From NCBI GenBank assembly GCA_026982635.1, contig JALSGR010000313.1, positions 1 through 37,070 on the forward strand: DNA of 37,070 nt, written 5' to 3'. The notes below the pieces were generated by a model. That model had not been told where the DNA came from, did not search any database, and saw only the letters and a program-made list of their open reading frames with translations. This document shows positions 8,757-19,110 of the stretch, piece after piece. This stretch comes from Methylothermaceae bacterium. GTDB lineage: Bacteria > Pseudomonadota > Gammaproteobacteria > Methylococcales > Methylothermaceae. Made by a program: the position numbers and the translations under genes. How positions within the stretch are numbered: the stretch's first letter is position 1; every line of letters begins with the position of its first letter.

Positions 8757-9630
8757 GGCTGGCGGCAGGTCGCGAATCGGCGTCGCCGGGCAGGAAGGGC
8801 TGGGAACCGTCGTGGGTCCAGGTGATGAGCACCTCGCGGATGCGGTCCAGGGCCGCCAGCGGCCGGGCCTGGATTTGGGCGAAATGTTTGTCCGGCTGCG
8901 AGGCGACTTCCGTGACCACCCCGACGGGGTAGCCCTGGGGAAAGACGCCGCCCAGGCCCGAAGTGACCAGGAGGTCGCCGGGGCGCACGTCGACGTTGTT
9001 CGGCAGATTGGGAAGCGCCAGCCGGTTGATGTCGCCGGTGCCCAGGGCGATGGCCCGCAGGCCGTTTCGGTTGACTTGCACCGGAATCGCGTGACTGGGA
9101 TCGGTGATCAACAGTACCTCGGCGCTGATCGGGGTGACGCGGACCACCTGACCGACGACGCCGTCGACGCTCAACACCGGCTGGCCCACGTGGACGCCCA
9201 GGTGGCTGCCCTTGTTGATCAGGACCCGGTGTTCGTAGGGAACCAGATCGACCGCCACCAGCTCGGCCACCAGCATTTGTTCGCCCAGTTTGAAGGATTT
9301 GTCGAGAAAGGCGCGCAAGCGGTCGTTTTCCTTCCGCAGGGCCTCGTATTTGAGGGTGCGGCGCTTGAGTTCGGCGACCTGGCGGTGCAGGCGCCGGTTT
9401 TCCGCCACCAGTTCCCGGTGAATGGTGAGCCATTCACCGGCCCAGTCCCCCAGCCGGACCGGCGCGGCCGCCAGCCACTGGACCGGATAGGCGGCGACGG
9501 TCAGGAAAGTGCGCAGTCCGAAGGCCTGTCCCCGATGATCGGCCACCATCAGGAGACCGGACAGGATCAGACAAAGCATCAGACGGGTTTCCAGCGAGGG
9601 GCCGCGGGTGAAGATGAATTTCAGGGCCAT
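8746..9630 (-). CDS. mreC: Rod shape-determining protein MreC
   Basis: Periplasmic elongasome scaffold that links MreB/MreD to PBP2. The 294-residue protein has an N-terminal membrane helix at about residues 15-30, then a coiled coil at about 68-110 (repeated L/E/K/R pattern from HRELVAENRRLHRQV through KENDRLRAFL). Two beta domains follow, with motifs such as VLINKGSHLGVHVGQPV and DVRPGDLLVTSGLGGVFPQG. The tail (from about residue 275) is polar and probably disordered. It starts 12 bases after the mreB stop. Confidence 0.95.
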   Translation of the reverse strand: MALKFIFTRGPSLETRLMLCLILSGLLMVADHRGQAFGLRTFLTVAAYPVQWLAAAPVRLGDWAGEWLTIHRELVAENRRLHRQVAELKRRTLKYEALRKENDRLRAFLDKSFKLGEQMLVAELVAVDLVPYEHRVLINKGSHLGVHVGQPVLSVDGVVGQVVRVTPISAEVLLITDPSHAIPVQVNRNGLRAIALGTGDINRLALPNLPNNVDVRPGDLLVTSGLGGVFPQGYPVGVVTEVASQPDKHFAQIQARPLAALDRIREVLITWTHDGSQPFLPGDADSRPAASHDS

Positions 9631-9642
9631 TCCCAGCTCGGA

Positions 9643-10692
<1,050 letters not shown>

Positions 10693-10712
10693 CTAACCTT
10701 GAAAATCTGCCT

Positions 10713-10742
10713 ACTTTAGCAATCGGGGGAGGAATCGGGCAA
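10713..10742 (-). promoter_or_regulatory. Candidate promoter for the mreB operon
   Basis: Reading the minus strand upstream of mreB, TTGCCC (10742-10737) is followed after 18 bases by TAAAGT (10718-10713). Each hexamer matches the sigma-70 consensus at four of six positions. The -10 lies about 27 bases before the mreB ATG. This is a weak match chosen mainly because a promoter is required in this divergent interval; other sites are possible. Confidence 0.35.
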
Positions 10743-10800
10743 GCGATCGTTTATGATATTGGCTTTGGGAAAACCTGCGTCGAATTACAGGGGAGTCGCA

Positions 10801-11088
10801 ATGGCTTTGACTCTGGAGCAAGTGAAACAAATCGCCTATTTGGCTCGTATCGGGATCGGCGACGAGGATGCCGCCCGTTACACCCATGATCTTTCCAGTA
10901 TCCTGGATTTTGTGGCTCAGATGGACGCCGTCGATACCACGGACATCGAGCCCATGGCCCACCCGCTGGATTTGCCTCAGCGCCTTCGGCCCGACGAAGT
11001 GACAGAGGAAAATCAACGCGAGAAGTTCCTCGCCATCGCCCCGGCGGTGGAAAACGGCCTGTACCTGGTACCGAAAGTCATCGAATGA
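10801..11088 (+). CDS. gatC: Aspartyl/glutamyl-tRNA amidotransferase subunit C
   Basis: Small subunit of GatCAB, which converts Glu-tRNA(Gln) and/or Asp-tRNA(Asn) to the amide form; GatC clamps GatA and GatB together. It is 95 residues from the ATG at 10801, preceded by AGGGGAG at 10789-10795. The frame opens 16 codons earlier at 10753, but that extension has no family similarity and would swallow the ribosome-binding site. Typical features are [15 protein letters not shown] at the N-terminus and [11 protein letters not shown] in the middle. A gap of 15 bases separates it from gatA. Confidence 0.96.
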   Translation: MALTLEQVKQIAYLARIGIGDEDAARYTHDLSSILDFVAQMDAVDTTDIEPMAHPLDLPQRLRPDEVTEENQREKFLAIAPAVENGLYLVPKVIE

Positions 11089-11103
11089 TATTACAGGACT
11101 GTC

Positions 11104-12555
11104 ATGCATACCAAGACCCTGGCTGAACTGGCCCAAGGATTGAAGCGACGCGAATTCTCCAGTCGCGAACTGACCCAGCATTTTCTCGATCGCATCCGGC
11201 GCCACGACGGCACGCTGAACGCGTTCATCACCGTCACTCCCGAACGTGCCCTGGCCGACGCCGACGCCGCCGATGTCGCCCTGGACCGCGGCGAGGGCGG
11301 TCCCCTGACCGGCATTCCCCTGGCCCAGAAGGACATCTTCTGTACCGACGGCATTCGCACCACCTGCGGTTCGCGCATGCTCGACAACTTCCCACCCCCT
11401 TACGACGCCACCGTGGTCGCCCGTTTGGCCCAGGCCGGCACCGTTTTGCTGGGCAAGCTCAACATGGACGAATTCGCCATGGGTTCCTCCAACGAGACCA
11501 GCTACTACGGCCCGGTGCGCAATCCCTGGAACACCGACTGCGTTCCCGGGGGTTCCTCCGGCGGGTCGGCGGCGGCGGTCGCCGCGGGCCTGACGCCGGC
11601 GGCGACCGGGACCGACACCGGTGGTTCGATCCGGCAGCCGGCCGCATTCTGCGGGATCACCGGCCTGAAACCGACCTACGGCCGGGTGTCGCGCTGGGGA
11701 ATGATCGCCTTCGCCTCCAGTCTCGACCAGGGCGGTCCCATGGCGCGGAGCGCCGAGGATTGCGCCATGCTGCTCCAGGCCATGGCCGGCTTCGATCCCA
11801 AGGATTCCACCAGCGTGGATCGCCCGGTCCCGGACTATGGCGCCGCCTTGGATCGGGATCTGAGAGGGATCAGGATCGGTCTTCCCGAGGAATATTTCGC
11901 CGACTTGGATCCCGCCATGGCCCAAGTGCTGGAGGCGGCCATGGCGGAATACCGCCGTCTGGGGGTGGAATTCAAGGCGGTGTCGCTTCCCAACATCGGT
12001 CTGTCGGTGCCGGCCTACTACGTCATCGCTCCGTCGGAATGTTCCTCCAACCTGGCCCGCTACGATGGGGTGCGCTACGGCTACCGCTGCCGCGATCCCC
12101 GGGATCTGGAGGACCTATATCTGCGTACCCGGGCGGAGGGTTTCGGCGCCGAGGTCAAGCGCCGGATCCTCATCGGCACCTACGCCCTGTCGGCGGGCTA
12201 CTACGACGCCTATTACCTCAAGGCCCAGAAGATCCGCCGTCTGATCGCCGACGATTTCCGTCGCGCCTTCCAGGAGGTGGACGCCCTGCTGGGCCCCACC
12301 ACGCCCACCCCGGCCTTCCGTCTGGGGGAGAAGACCGGCGATCCCATCGCCATGTACCTGTCGGACATCTATACCATCGCCGTCAATCTGGCCGGTCTGC
12401 CGGGCATGTCGGTGCCGGCGGGTTTCATCGACGGCAGGCCGGTGGGAATGCAACTGATCGGTGACTACTTCGCCGAGGACCGGCTGCTCAACATCGCCCA
12501 CCGCTACCAGCGGGAGACCGACTGGCACCGGCGCCTGCCGCCCGAGTTCGCTTAA
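11104..12555 (+). CDS. gatA: Aspartyl/glutamyl-tRNA amidotransferase subunit A
   Basis: Glutaminase subunit of GatCAB, an amidase-signature enzyme of 483 residues that releases ammonia from glutamine and channels it to GatB. The Ser-cisSer-Lys triad is K76 (LAQKDIF), S151 (GGSSGGS) and S175 (TGGSIRQPA), each offset by three from the known K79/S154/S178 of the Staphylococcus enzyme. Length and motifs are complete. It is flanked by gatC and gatB in the standard order. Confidence 0.97.
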   Translation: MHTKTLAELAQGLKRREFSSRELTQHFLDRIRRHDGTLNAFITVTPERALADADAADVALDRGEGGPLTGIPLAQKDIFCTDGIRTTCGSRMLDNFPPPYDATVVARLAQAGTVLLGKLNMDEFAMGSSNETSYYGPVRNPWNTDCVPGGSSGGSAAAVAAGLTPAATGTDTGGSIRQPAAFCGITGLKPTYGRVSRWGMIAFASSLDQGGPMARSAEDCAMLLQAMAGFDPKDSTSVDRPVPDYGAALDRDLRGIRIGLPEEYFADLDPAMAQVLEAAMAEYRRLGVEFKAVSLPNIGLSVPAYYVIAPSECSSNLARYDGVRYGYRCRDPRDLEDLYLRTRAEGFGAEVKRRILIGTYALSAGYYDAYYLKAQKIRRLIADDFRRAFQEVDALLGPTTPTPAFRLGEKTGDPIAMYLSDIYTIAVNLAGLPGMSVPAGFIDGRPVGMQLIGDYFAEDRLLNIAHRYQRETDWHRRLPPEFA

Positions 12556-12586
12556 CCGTGACCGTGCACATCGAGGTATCGAGTTG

Positions 12587-14026
12587 ATGGAATGGGAACC
12601 TGTCATCGGGCTGGAAATCCACGTCCAGCTGCTTACCAGATCCAAGATCTTTTCCGGCGCGTCTACCGCTTACGGCGCGCCGCCCAACACCCAGGCCTGC
12701 GCCATCGACCTGGGAATGCCGGGCACCCTGCCGGTTCTCAACGAGGCCGCCGTCCGCCTGGCGGTCAAGTTCGGCCTGGCGGTGGAGGCCGAGATCGCCC
12801 GCCGCTCGGTCTTTGCCCGCAAGAACTATTTCTATCCCGATCTCCCCAAGGGGTATCAGATCAGCCAGTATGAACTGCCGGTGGTGGGCAAGGGCCATCT
12901 GACGATTCATCTCGATGGGCGGGAGAAGCGGATCGGCATCACCCGGGCTCATCTGGAGGAGGATGCCGGCAAATCCCTTCACGAGGATTTCCACGGCCTG
13001 ACCGGGATCGACCTCAACCGGGCCGGCACCCCCCTGCTGGAGATCGTCTCCGAACCGGACCTGCGTTCTCCCGAGGAGGCGGTCGCCTACATGAAGAAGC
13101 TGCACCAGCTGGTGGTGTGGTTGGGTATCTGCGACGGCAACATGCAGGAGGGCTCGTTCCGCTGCGACGCCAACGTCTCGGTCCGTCCCCTGGGGGAGCG
13201 CGCCTTCGGCACCCGGACCGAGATCAAGAACGTCAACTCGTTCCGCTTCGTCGAGCGGGCCATCCAGTTCGAAATCGAGCGCCAGATCCGGGTGCTCGAG
13301 TCCGGCGGTACGGTGGTGCAGGAAACCCGGCTTTACGATGCCGACCGGGACGAGACCCGGCCGATGCGCACCAAGGAGGAAGCGTTCGATTACCGCTACT
13401 TTCCCGATCCGGACCTGCTGCCCCTGGTGATCAGCGAGGACTTCATCGAAGAGGTGCGCCGGGAGTTGCCCGAGTTGCCGGAAGCCCGCTACCGCCGCTT
13501 CATCGAACAGTACGGCCTCAAACCGTACGACGCCGAAGTGCTGACCGCGACCCGGGCGCTGTCGGACTACTTCGAGGCCGTGGTCCGGCAGGCGGCGTGC
13601 GATCCCAAACTCTGCGCCAACTGGGTCATGGTGGAGCTGAGCGGCGCCCTGAACCGGGCCGGATTGGAAATCGACCAGAGCCCGGTCGACGCCGACCGGC
13701 TGGCGGGACTGCTCCGGCGCATCGCCGACGGCACCATTTCCGGGAAGATCGCCAAGCAGGTGTTCGAATTGATGTGGGATAGCGGCAAGGACGCCGACAC
13801 CCTGATCGAGGAGAAGGGCCTGAAGCAGATCACCGACGCCGGGGCCATCGAAAAGATCATCGACGAGATCATCGCGGCTAATCCCAAGCAGGTGGCCCAG
13901 TACCGGGCCGGCAAGGAAAAACTGTTCGGGTTTTTCGTCGGTCAGGTGATGAAGGCCACTCAGGGCAAGGCCAATCCGCAACAGGTCAACGCGCTGTTGA
14001 AGGAAAAGCTGCAGGGTGGAGGATGA
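12587..14026 (+). CDS. gatB: Aspartyl/glutamyl-tRNA amidotransferase subunit B
   Basis: Kinase/transamidase subunit of GatCAB, 479 residues, which phosphorylates the misacylated tRNA and amidates it. I chose the ATG at 12587 because it gives the canonical start [15 protein letters not shown]; the frame is open 42 codons further up, inside the gatA end, without similarity. The motif [15 protein letters not shown] at about residues 212-226 and the C-terminal YqeY-like tRNA-binding domain (ending in [13 protein letters not shown]) are present. The stop overlaps the start of the next gene by four bases (ATGA), which ties the Hsp70-like module downstream to this operon. Confidence 0.97.
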   Translation: MEWEPVIGLEIHVQLLTRSKIFSGASTAYGAPPNTQACAIDLGMPGTLPVLNEAAVRLAVKFGLAVEAEIARRSVFARKNYFYPDLPKGYQISQYELPVVGKGHLTIHLDGREKRIGITRAHLEEDAGKSLHEDFHGLTGIDLNRAGTPLLEIVSEPDLRSPEEAVAYMKKLHQLVVWLGICDGNMQEGSFRCDANVSVRPLGERAFGTRTEIKNVNSFRFVERAIQFEIERQIRVLESGGTVVQETRLYDADRDETRPMRTKEEAFDYRYFPDPDLLPLVISEDFIEEVRRELPELPEARYRRFIEQYGLKPYDAEVLTATRALSDYFEAVVRQAACDPKLCANWVMVELSGALNRAGLEIDQSPVDADRLAGLLRRIADGTISGKIAKQVFELMWDSGKDADTLIEEKGLKQITDAGAIEKIIDEIIAANPKQVAQYRAGKEKLFGFFVGQVMKATQGKANPQQVNALLKEKLQGGG

Positions 14027-15837
14027 GCTCCGGATCCCGCCGGCAAGTGCTGCTGGCCTTGGCCGGTGACGAAGGCGTGCTGGCGTCCCTGACGCCCGAA
14101 TCGCCCCTGGTTCGTCACCTGGCGCCGGCCCGGGCGGCGGTGGAAGCCTTCTGCCGCGGCGATGACGCGGCGATGGAGGCGGCCCTGGCTCGGCTGCCTT
14201 TCCGCTCCCCCTACCGGGACCTGCGCTGGCTGCTCAAGGGCCTGGCCTGCCATCCGGACAATCCCGCCGACGGGCGGCGCTTCCTGGCCCGGATCGCCCC
14301 GGATTCCCCTTTTCGCGAGCCGGCCCGGGTCGCCGAGGCGGTGTTGACCGGCGAGATCGCCGCCTTGCCGCCGCCGCTTCGGGAATTCGCGGCCGCTTTG
14401 CGTCCTGCCGGATCGACCGATAAACTGGCCGTGGTTCGGCGCCTGATCGACCGGAGGGACATTGAAACCATGAAGGGAGCGCTGGTGCATCTCCCTGCCG
14501 CCGTGTCCCTCTACCAGGAGCGGATCGCTCCCCTGCCGGCGGCGGAGCGCTTGCGCATCGAAGCCCTGCACCAGGAACATTACGGGGATCGCCGGCGGGC
14601 CTGTGAATTGTGGGGCGAGCTCCTGGCGCACTATCGGGAGCGGGAACCGCTGCAGGCCGCCGCCATCGCCGAACACCTGGCCGAATTGACCGCCGACCTG
14701 GCCGGGCCCGAGGGTCCCCAGGTGGCACGGTGGCTCGAGACGGCCGCAGGCCTCGATCCGGACGATCGGACCGTTTGGCTGAAGCTGGCCGATCACTATC
14801 GCCGGTGTGGGAAAAGCGCTGATCTCAGGAAAGCCCTGGCCCGGGCGTTGGCGCGCTTTCCCGACGACGGTGAACTGCGGCGGCTCGCCGCCCAGGCGGC
14901 CCTGGACCGGGGCGCCTATGGGCGGGCCGTCGCTCATGTGAAGCGTCTGCTGCGCCGGGATCCGCTCGACGCCCGCGCCCGGGACCTCCTGTTCCAGGCC
15001 CGGGTGGCCCAGGCCAGGAAGTACCTGGCCGCCGGGCGGGAGGCCCCGGCCCGGCGGGTGCTGGCCGATGCGTGGGAGGCGGCGGGGGACGAGCGCCGTC
15101 GGGCGCAGGTTCTGGCGTTGGAGGGAATGGCGGCGCTGCTCGGGGACTGTCCTTCCCAGGCCGATGCCTGCTTCCATCAGGTCCGCCGTCTGCTGCCGCC
15201 GCCGCTGGCCGACTGGCGGATCGCCGCCGAAGCCCTGTCCACCCGGCAGCCCGCCCAGGTCGTCGGCGCCTTGCTGAAATCGCTGCGACTGGTTCTGGCG
15301 CACGCGGCGCTCAATCCGGACAAATCCATCCTGACGGTGCTGCTCGACGACGCTGTCGAAGTGGCCCGGATCGATCCGGACGCGGCCCGGCTGTTGTTGC
15401 AGGCCGGCCGTGGTTATTTCCCCAGGATGGTGCGACTGGCATGGTCGCTGGCGGAGATCGACGCCGTGGGAGATCGCCTGTTGACGCTGGAACGTTACCA
15501 GTGGCTGCGGGATCTGGTGCGGAATCACCCCGGCTGGCGGCAGAGGCCGCCCTTGCTGGTCTATCTCGACATCGCCGCCAAATGCCGCGGAGTGGCGGAA
15601 AATTTGAACCTTCACGACGTCGCCTGTCTGGCGCGGGCGCTCGAGCAGGTGGGTGAGGATCAACCCCGGCTGCGCGGGCGGATCGAGGCGCTGCTGGCCG
15701 ACTTTCAAGCGGCGTTTTCCCGGTCCCCGTCGTCCGGTTTCCTGAGTGATGCGCCGGTGGTTTTGTCGGAACAACGGATGGAGACGGCGGTGAAGGCGGT
15801 GGCCGCATGGCTGGATCCCAGGCGGTGGGTGTCATGA
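14023..15837 (+). CDS. Helical-repeat (TPR-like) protein of Hsp70 module
   Basis: I do not recognise a named family. The 604-residue protein has no signal peptide or membrane helix, so it should be cytoplasmic. It is almost wholly helical, rich in Ala, Leu and Arg, with repeats that look like degenerate TPRs: for example [20 protein letters not shown] (about residues 244-263), then [20 protein letters not shown] and [20 protein letters not shown]. The C-terminal 200 residues are less repeat-like. It overlaps gatB by four bases upstream and the J-domain gene by four bases downstream. The context suggests a scaffold or client adaptor for the neighbouring Hsp70-like protein; that role is inference. 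Confidence 0.75.
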   Translation: MSSGSRRQVLLALAGDEGVLASLTPESPLVRHLAPARAAVEAFCRGDDAAMEAALARLPFRSPYRDLRWLLKGLACHPDNPADGRRFLARIAPDSPFREPARVAEAVLTGEIAALPPPLREFAAALRPAGSTDKLAVVRRLIDRRDIETMKGALVHLPAAVSLYQERIAPLPAAERLRIEALHQEHYGDRRRACELWGELLAHYREREPLQAAAIAEHLAELTADLAGPEGPQVARWLETAAGLDPDDRTVWLKLADHYRRCGKSADLRKALARALARFPDDGELRRLAAQAALDRGAYGRAVAHVKRLLRRDPLDARARDLLFQARVAQARKYLAAGREAPARRVLADAWEAAGDERRRAQVLALEGMAALLGDCPSQADACFHQVRRLLPPPLADWRIAAEALSTRQPAQVVGALLKSLRLVLAHAALNPDKSILTVLLDDAVEVARIDPDAARLLLQAGRGYFPRMVRLAWSLAEIDAVGDRLLTLERYQWLRDLVRNHPGWRQRPPLLVYLDIAAKCRGVAENLNLHDVACLARALEQVGEDQPRLRGRIEALLADFQAAFSRSPSSGFLSDAPVVLSEQRMETAVKAVAAWLDPRRWVS

Positions 15838-16133
15838 GCCCTTCTCCCTTCGAGATTCTCGGGGTGCCGGCGGATGCCGACGACGAGCGGATTCGCGCCG
15901 CCTATCTGCGCCAGGTGCGCGAGCATCCCCCCGAGCGGGATCCGGAGGCGTTCCGCCGCATTCACCGGGCCTACGAAGCCGTTCGGGACGCCCGGGCGCG
16001 GATCGCCTACCGCCTGTTCCACGTTCCCGACTGGCGGACGATCGTCGCCTCGGTTCCCGAACGGCCCACCCCGGCGCAGTTTCAGGCCATGCTGCGGGCC
16101 TGTGCCGAACGGATGAGCGAAGCGGATGGATGA
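15834..16133 (+). CDS. Minimal J-domain protein with HPP instead of HPD
   Basis: A 99-residue protein, mostly a J-domain: PFEILGVPADADDERIRAAY forms helices I-II and AFRRIHRAYEAVRDARAR forms helix III. The loop that normally carries HPD reads HPPERDPE at 31-38, so the invariant aspartate needed to stimulate classical DnaK is replaced by proline. It lacks the Gly/Phe and zinc domains of DnaJ. The ATG at 15834 overlaps the previous stop; an in-frame start nine codons earlier gives an extension without J-domain similarity. It overlaps the GrpE-like gene by eight bases. The likely partner is the Hsp70-like protein two genes on. Confidence 0.85.
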   Translation: MSPSPFEILGVPADADDERIRAAYLRQVREHPPERDPEAFRRIHRAYEAVRDARARIAYRLFHVPDWRTIVASVPERPTPAQFQAMLRACAERMSEADG

Positions 16134-16743
16134 CGAGGAGCTGTTGCAGGCGTTTCGGCGCCTGCTGGAAGAAGCGCCGGAGCCCCCGGCGGAAGAGATC
16201 GGCTTGGCCCGGCTCTTTACCGAGTTGGCCGCCTTGCGTACCGAGGTGCATGCCGAAGGGCGGCAGGCGAAGGACGCCCTGGCGTTGTTACGCCAGAGTC
16301 TGGAAACCCTGGAGCGGCAGTACGACCACCTCGAACGGGCGGCTGAATTGCAACGGCGCCAGACCTTGGAGCCGGTCCTCCTGGATCTGGTGGATCTGCG
16401 GGACCGGCTGGCGAGGGGAATCGACGGTCTGGCGTGCTGGCGGCCCAACTGGTTCCGCCGTTTGCTGCTGGGCCGGGAGCTCGATCGCCTGAAGGCCGTC
16501 GTCGAGGGACAGCGCTTGACCCTGGAGCGTTTCGACCAGTGGCTCCTCGGTCTCGGGCTGCAACCCATCGACGCCCTCGGACATCCCTTCGACGCCGAGC
16601 GGATGCGGGCGGCGGAGATCGTGAGTCGTTCCGATCTGGACGACGAAACCGTGGTGGCGGAGCTGCGCCGCGGCTACCTATGGCAGGGGCGGGTGCTGCG
16701 ACCAGCGGAAGTCGCCGTCAACCGTGTCGACGAACCGACGTGA
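16126..16743 (+). CDS. GrpE-like nucleotide exchange factor
   Basis: A 205-residue protein with the architecture of GrpE: a long coiled coil (about residues 35-85, with LRTEVHAEGRQAKDALALLR) and a helical middle. It ends in a C-terminal beta head that includes LGHPFDAERMRAAEIV (compare the FDPxxHEAV motif) and VVAELRRGYLWQGRVLRPAEV. GrpE dimers speed ADP release from Hsp70. It diverges from housekeeping GrpE, for example in the WRPNWFRRLLLGREL insert near residues 105-119, and sits next to a divergent Hsp70, so it probably serves that protein. The housekeeping grpE-dnaK-dnaJ set is not in this window. Confidence 0.85.
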   Translation: MDDEELLQAFRRLLEEAPEPPAEEIGLARLFTELAALRTEVHAEGRQAKDALALLRQSLETLERQYDHLERAAELQRRQTLEPVLLDLVDLRDRLARGIDGLACWRPNWFRRLLLGRELDRLKAVVEGQRLTLERFDQWLLGLGLQPIDALGHPFDAERMRAAEIVSRSDLDDETVVAELRRGYLWQGRVLRPAEVAVNRVDEPT

Positions 16744-16747
16744 AGCG

Positions 16748-18463
16748 ATGAAGGAACCGATCATCGGCATTGATCTCGGCACCACCTATTCGGAGGTGGC
16801 GCTGCTGGAGGCGGGGCGCCCCAAGGTGCTGGCCGACGCCGAAGGCAGGCGTTTGCTGCCTTCGGTGGTCGGCCTCGACGGTCAGGGCCGGCTGCTGGTC
16901 GGCGAAGCGGCCCTGAACCAGCACCGCCTGTTTCCCGAGCGCACCGTCAGATCGGTGAAGCGCAAGATGGGAACGGCGGAAACGCTGAAACTGGGCGATC
17001 GCTCCTATACCCCCCAGGAGATTTCCGCCATGATCCTCCGGGTACTCAGACAGCGGGCCGAAGCCTATCTGGGGCGTCCGGTGACGCGGGCGGTCATCAC
17101 CGTGCCGGCTTTCTTCAGCGAGGCCCAGCGCCAGGCCACCCGGGAGGCGGGGGAGATCGCCGGTCTGGAGGTGGTGCGGCTGCTCCATGAACCGACGGCG
17201 GCCTCGCTGGTGTACGACAGCGATCTCGACCGCAGCCGCACCGTGATGGTCTACGATCTGGGGGGCGGCACCTTCGACGTCTCCCTGGTGCGGATTCAGC
17301 AGGGGGTGGTGGAGGTGATCGCCAGTCACGGCGACAACCATCTCGGCGGTGACGATTTCGACCGAGCGTTGGTCGAACTGTTCGCCGAGCACATCGAGGA
17401 ACGAAGCGGCCGCGACGTGCGCGGGGATGCGGTGGTGGTCGCCCGTCTGCTCCGTGCCGCCGTGGCCGCCAAGCATGCCCTTTCCCAGCGGCCTTTCGTC
17501 CAGATCCGGGAGGAGTTCCTGTTCGAGCGCGGGGATGCGCCGTTCCATTTCACCCTGGAGCTGTCCCGTCGGGAATACGAGGCGCTGATCGCGCCCTACG
17601 TCGATTGCACTTTCGACGCCGTCCATAGGGTCCTGCAGGACGCCGGGCTCGGTATCGCCGATGTCGACGACGTCCTGTTGGTCGGCGGCTCGACCCGGAC
17701 CCCGCTCGTCGTCGAGCGTCTGGAAGCGCTCTTCGCCCGGCCTCCCAAGGCCGCCGTCGATCCGGATCTGTGCGTGGCCATGGGGGCGGCGATTCAGGCC
17801 GGCATGCTGGCGGGGGAACCGGTGGCCTCGGTCCTGGTGGACGTGACTCCCTACACCTTCGGCACCGCCATCGTCGGGGAGCTCGACGGGCGCCCGCATC
17901 CCAAGGTTTTCGTGCCCGTCATCCGCAGAAACACGCCCCTGCCGGCTTCCCGGAGCGAGGTGTTCTACACCCTGGAAGACGGGCAGGAAGCGGTGGAAGT
18001 GAACGTCTATCAGGGGGAAGATCCCGACGCCGGCAACAATCTTCTCGTCGGTTCGTTCACCGTGGAAGGTCTGCGTCGGGCGCCGGCTCCCGATCCCATC
18101 GTGCTGCGCTTCGATCTGGACCTCGACGGAATGCTCCGGGTGACCGCCACCGAAAAGGCCACCGGCCTGGAAAAACAGGTACGCATCGACAAGGCGGTCG
18201 AGCCCCTGGATCGCCGGGCGCTGGCGCGCTCCTACGGTAAGGTGGCGGCCCTGTTCGACGAGAAGGATGAGCCGGCGCCGAGGATACGTCGCCTGCTGAA
18301 CCGGGCGGAAGCCGTGCTCGCCCGGGTGAACCTGGCGGAGGACCGGGCGGAGATGACGCGGTTGATCGAATCCCTGCGGGCGGCGATGGATCGGGGGAAC
18401 CAAGGGGAGATCGAACGGGCCGCGGAAGCCCTGGAAGAATTGCTGTATTATCTGGAAAGCTGA
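16748..18463 (+). CDS. Hsp70-family chaperone with short lid (DnaK-like)
   Basis: Divergent Hsp70 of 571 residues (E. coli DnaK has 638). The ATPase domain is complete: GIDLGTTYSEVA at 7-18, K71 in the position of the catalytic lysine, YDLGGGTFDVS at 169-179, HLGGDDFDR at 198-206 and LVGGSTRTP at 311-319. The interdomain linker SVLVDVTP (361-368) keeps the hydrophobic docking residues. A recognisable substrate-binding beta domain runs to about 480 (GMLRVTATEKATG). The helical lid after it is only about 90 residues and the acidic tail is missing. The ATG at 16748, four bases after the GrpE-like stop, fits the conserved N-terminus; a start eight codons upstream inside that gene is less likely. 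Confidence 0.93.
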   Translation: MKEPIIGIDLGTTYSEVALLEAGRPKVLADAEGRRLLPSVVGLDGQGRLLVGEAALNQHRLFPERTVRSVKRKMGTAETLKLGDRSYTPQEISAMILRVLRQRAEAYLGRPVTRAVITVPAFFSEAQRQATREAGEIAGLEVVRLLHEPTAASLVYDSDLDRSRTVMVYDLGGGTFDVSLVRIQQGVVEVIASHGDNHLGGDDFDRALVELFAEHIEERSGRDVRGDAVVVARLLRAAVAAKHALSQRPFVQIREEFLFERGDAPFHFTLELSRREYEALIAPYVDCTFDAVHRVLQDAGLGIADVDDVLLVGGSTRTPLVVERLEALFARPPKAAVDPDLCVAMGAAIQAGMLAGEPVASVLVDVTPYTFGTAIVGELDGRPHPKVFVPVIRRNTPLPASRSEVFYTLEDGQEAVEVNVYQGEDPDAGNNLLVGSFTVEGLRRAPAPDPIVLRFDLDLDGMLRVTATEKATGLEKQVRIDKAVEPLDRRALARSYGKVAALFDEKDEPAPRIRRLLNRAEAVLARVNLAEDRAEMTRLIESLRAAMDRGNQGEIERAAEALEELLYYLES

Positions 18464-19110
18464 TGGCGAACTGCCCGGTCTGCCGTGCCGAACTGGAACA
18501 GGCGGTGTGCCGGCGCTGCGGCTGTGATCTGGAACTGGCCCGCCGGGCCGGTCGGGCGGCCGAGCGTTTGCTGCACCAGGCGCTGGCGGCACTGCGGGAG
18601 GGGCGTGACGATGACGCCTTCCACCTGGCACGCCAGGCCCGGGCCCTGGATCATTGCCGCCTGGCCGCATTGATCGAGGAACTGGCGCGGTGCAGCTGGC
18701 GCTATTGGATTCCGGAGGACCGTCAGCTTCACCAGATCCGGGAAACGGTGCGCGAGGCGGCGGACCGGGTTTACCGAAAACTGGGCGCCGGGCTGCGCCG
18801 AGAGGTCTACGCCACCGCCCTGACGCTGGAATTCGCCGGCCGGGAGCTTTCCTTCGAAACCGCTGTGCCGGTGAAGGTGGCCTACGGCGGCGGGGAGTTC
18901 ACGACTTCCTACCGCATCGACTGGCTTTTCGCCGGCCGGCTTGCGGTGTCTCTGGGAGAAGCCGATAATTCTGAGCGGCTGCGACGGGATTTGGCCGCCA
19001 TGGTGCGACTGGCGCGCCTGGAGGCGGGGATATGGCTGGTCTTCCCGCTCGGGGAGCCGCCCCGAACGGGATGGGTGTTGTCGAGACGGAGTGGAGGGAG
19101 CGAGTCATGA
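18463..19110 (+). CDS. Zinc-ribbon protein with degenerate GxxExxY domain
   Basis: A 215-residue protein in three parts. Residues 4-21 form a zinc ribbon (C4xxC7, C16xxC19, with C21 beside it). Residues 25-90 are helical. Residues about 93-196 match the GxxExxY family, a PD-(D/E)XK nuclease-like fold: VYRKLGAGLRREVYATAL aligns with the usual LGPGLLESVYEEAL, and YRIDWLFAGRLAVSL with YRxDLLVEGKVIVEL. The active site looks lost: R113 replaces the signature glutamate, and SLG at 163-165 replaces E-x-K, although D153 remains. The start overlaps the Hsp70 stop by one base (TGATG). A binding rather than cutting role in the Hsp70 module is inferred. Confidence 0.75.
   Translation: MANCPVCRAELEQAVCRRCGCDLELARRAGRAAERLLHQALAALREGRDDDAFHLARQARALDHCRLAALIEELARCSWRYWIPEDRQLHQIRETVREAADRVYRKLGAGLRREVYATALTLEFAGRELSFETAVPVKVAYGGGEFTTSYRIDWLFAGRLAVSLGEADNSERLRRDLAAMVRLARLEAGIWLVFPLGEPPRTGWVLSRRSGGSES

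Noticed and set aside
10753-10800. N-terminal extension of gatC
   Set aside because: The extension has no similarity and includes the ribosome-binding site of the ATG at 10801.
12488-13981. 497-codon open frame on the minus strand
   Set aside because: Antisense shadow of gatB with no recognisable domain.
13960-15774. 604-codon open frame on the minus strand
   Set aside because: Antisense to the helical-repeat gene. The sense frame has coupled starts with neighbours and coherent helical repeats, so it was preferred.
16718-18670. 650-codon open frame on the minus strand
   Set aside because: Antisense to the Hsp70 gene, whose motifs are clear.
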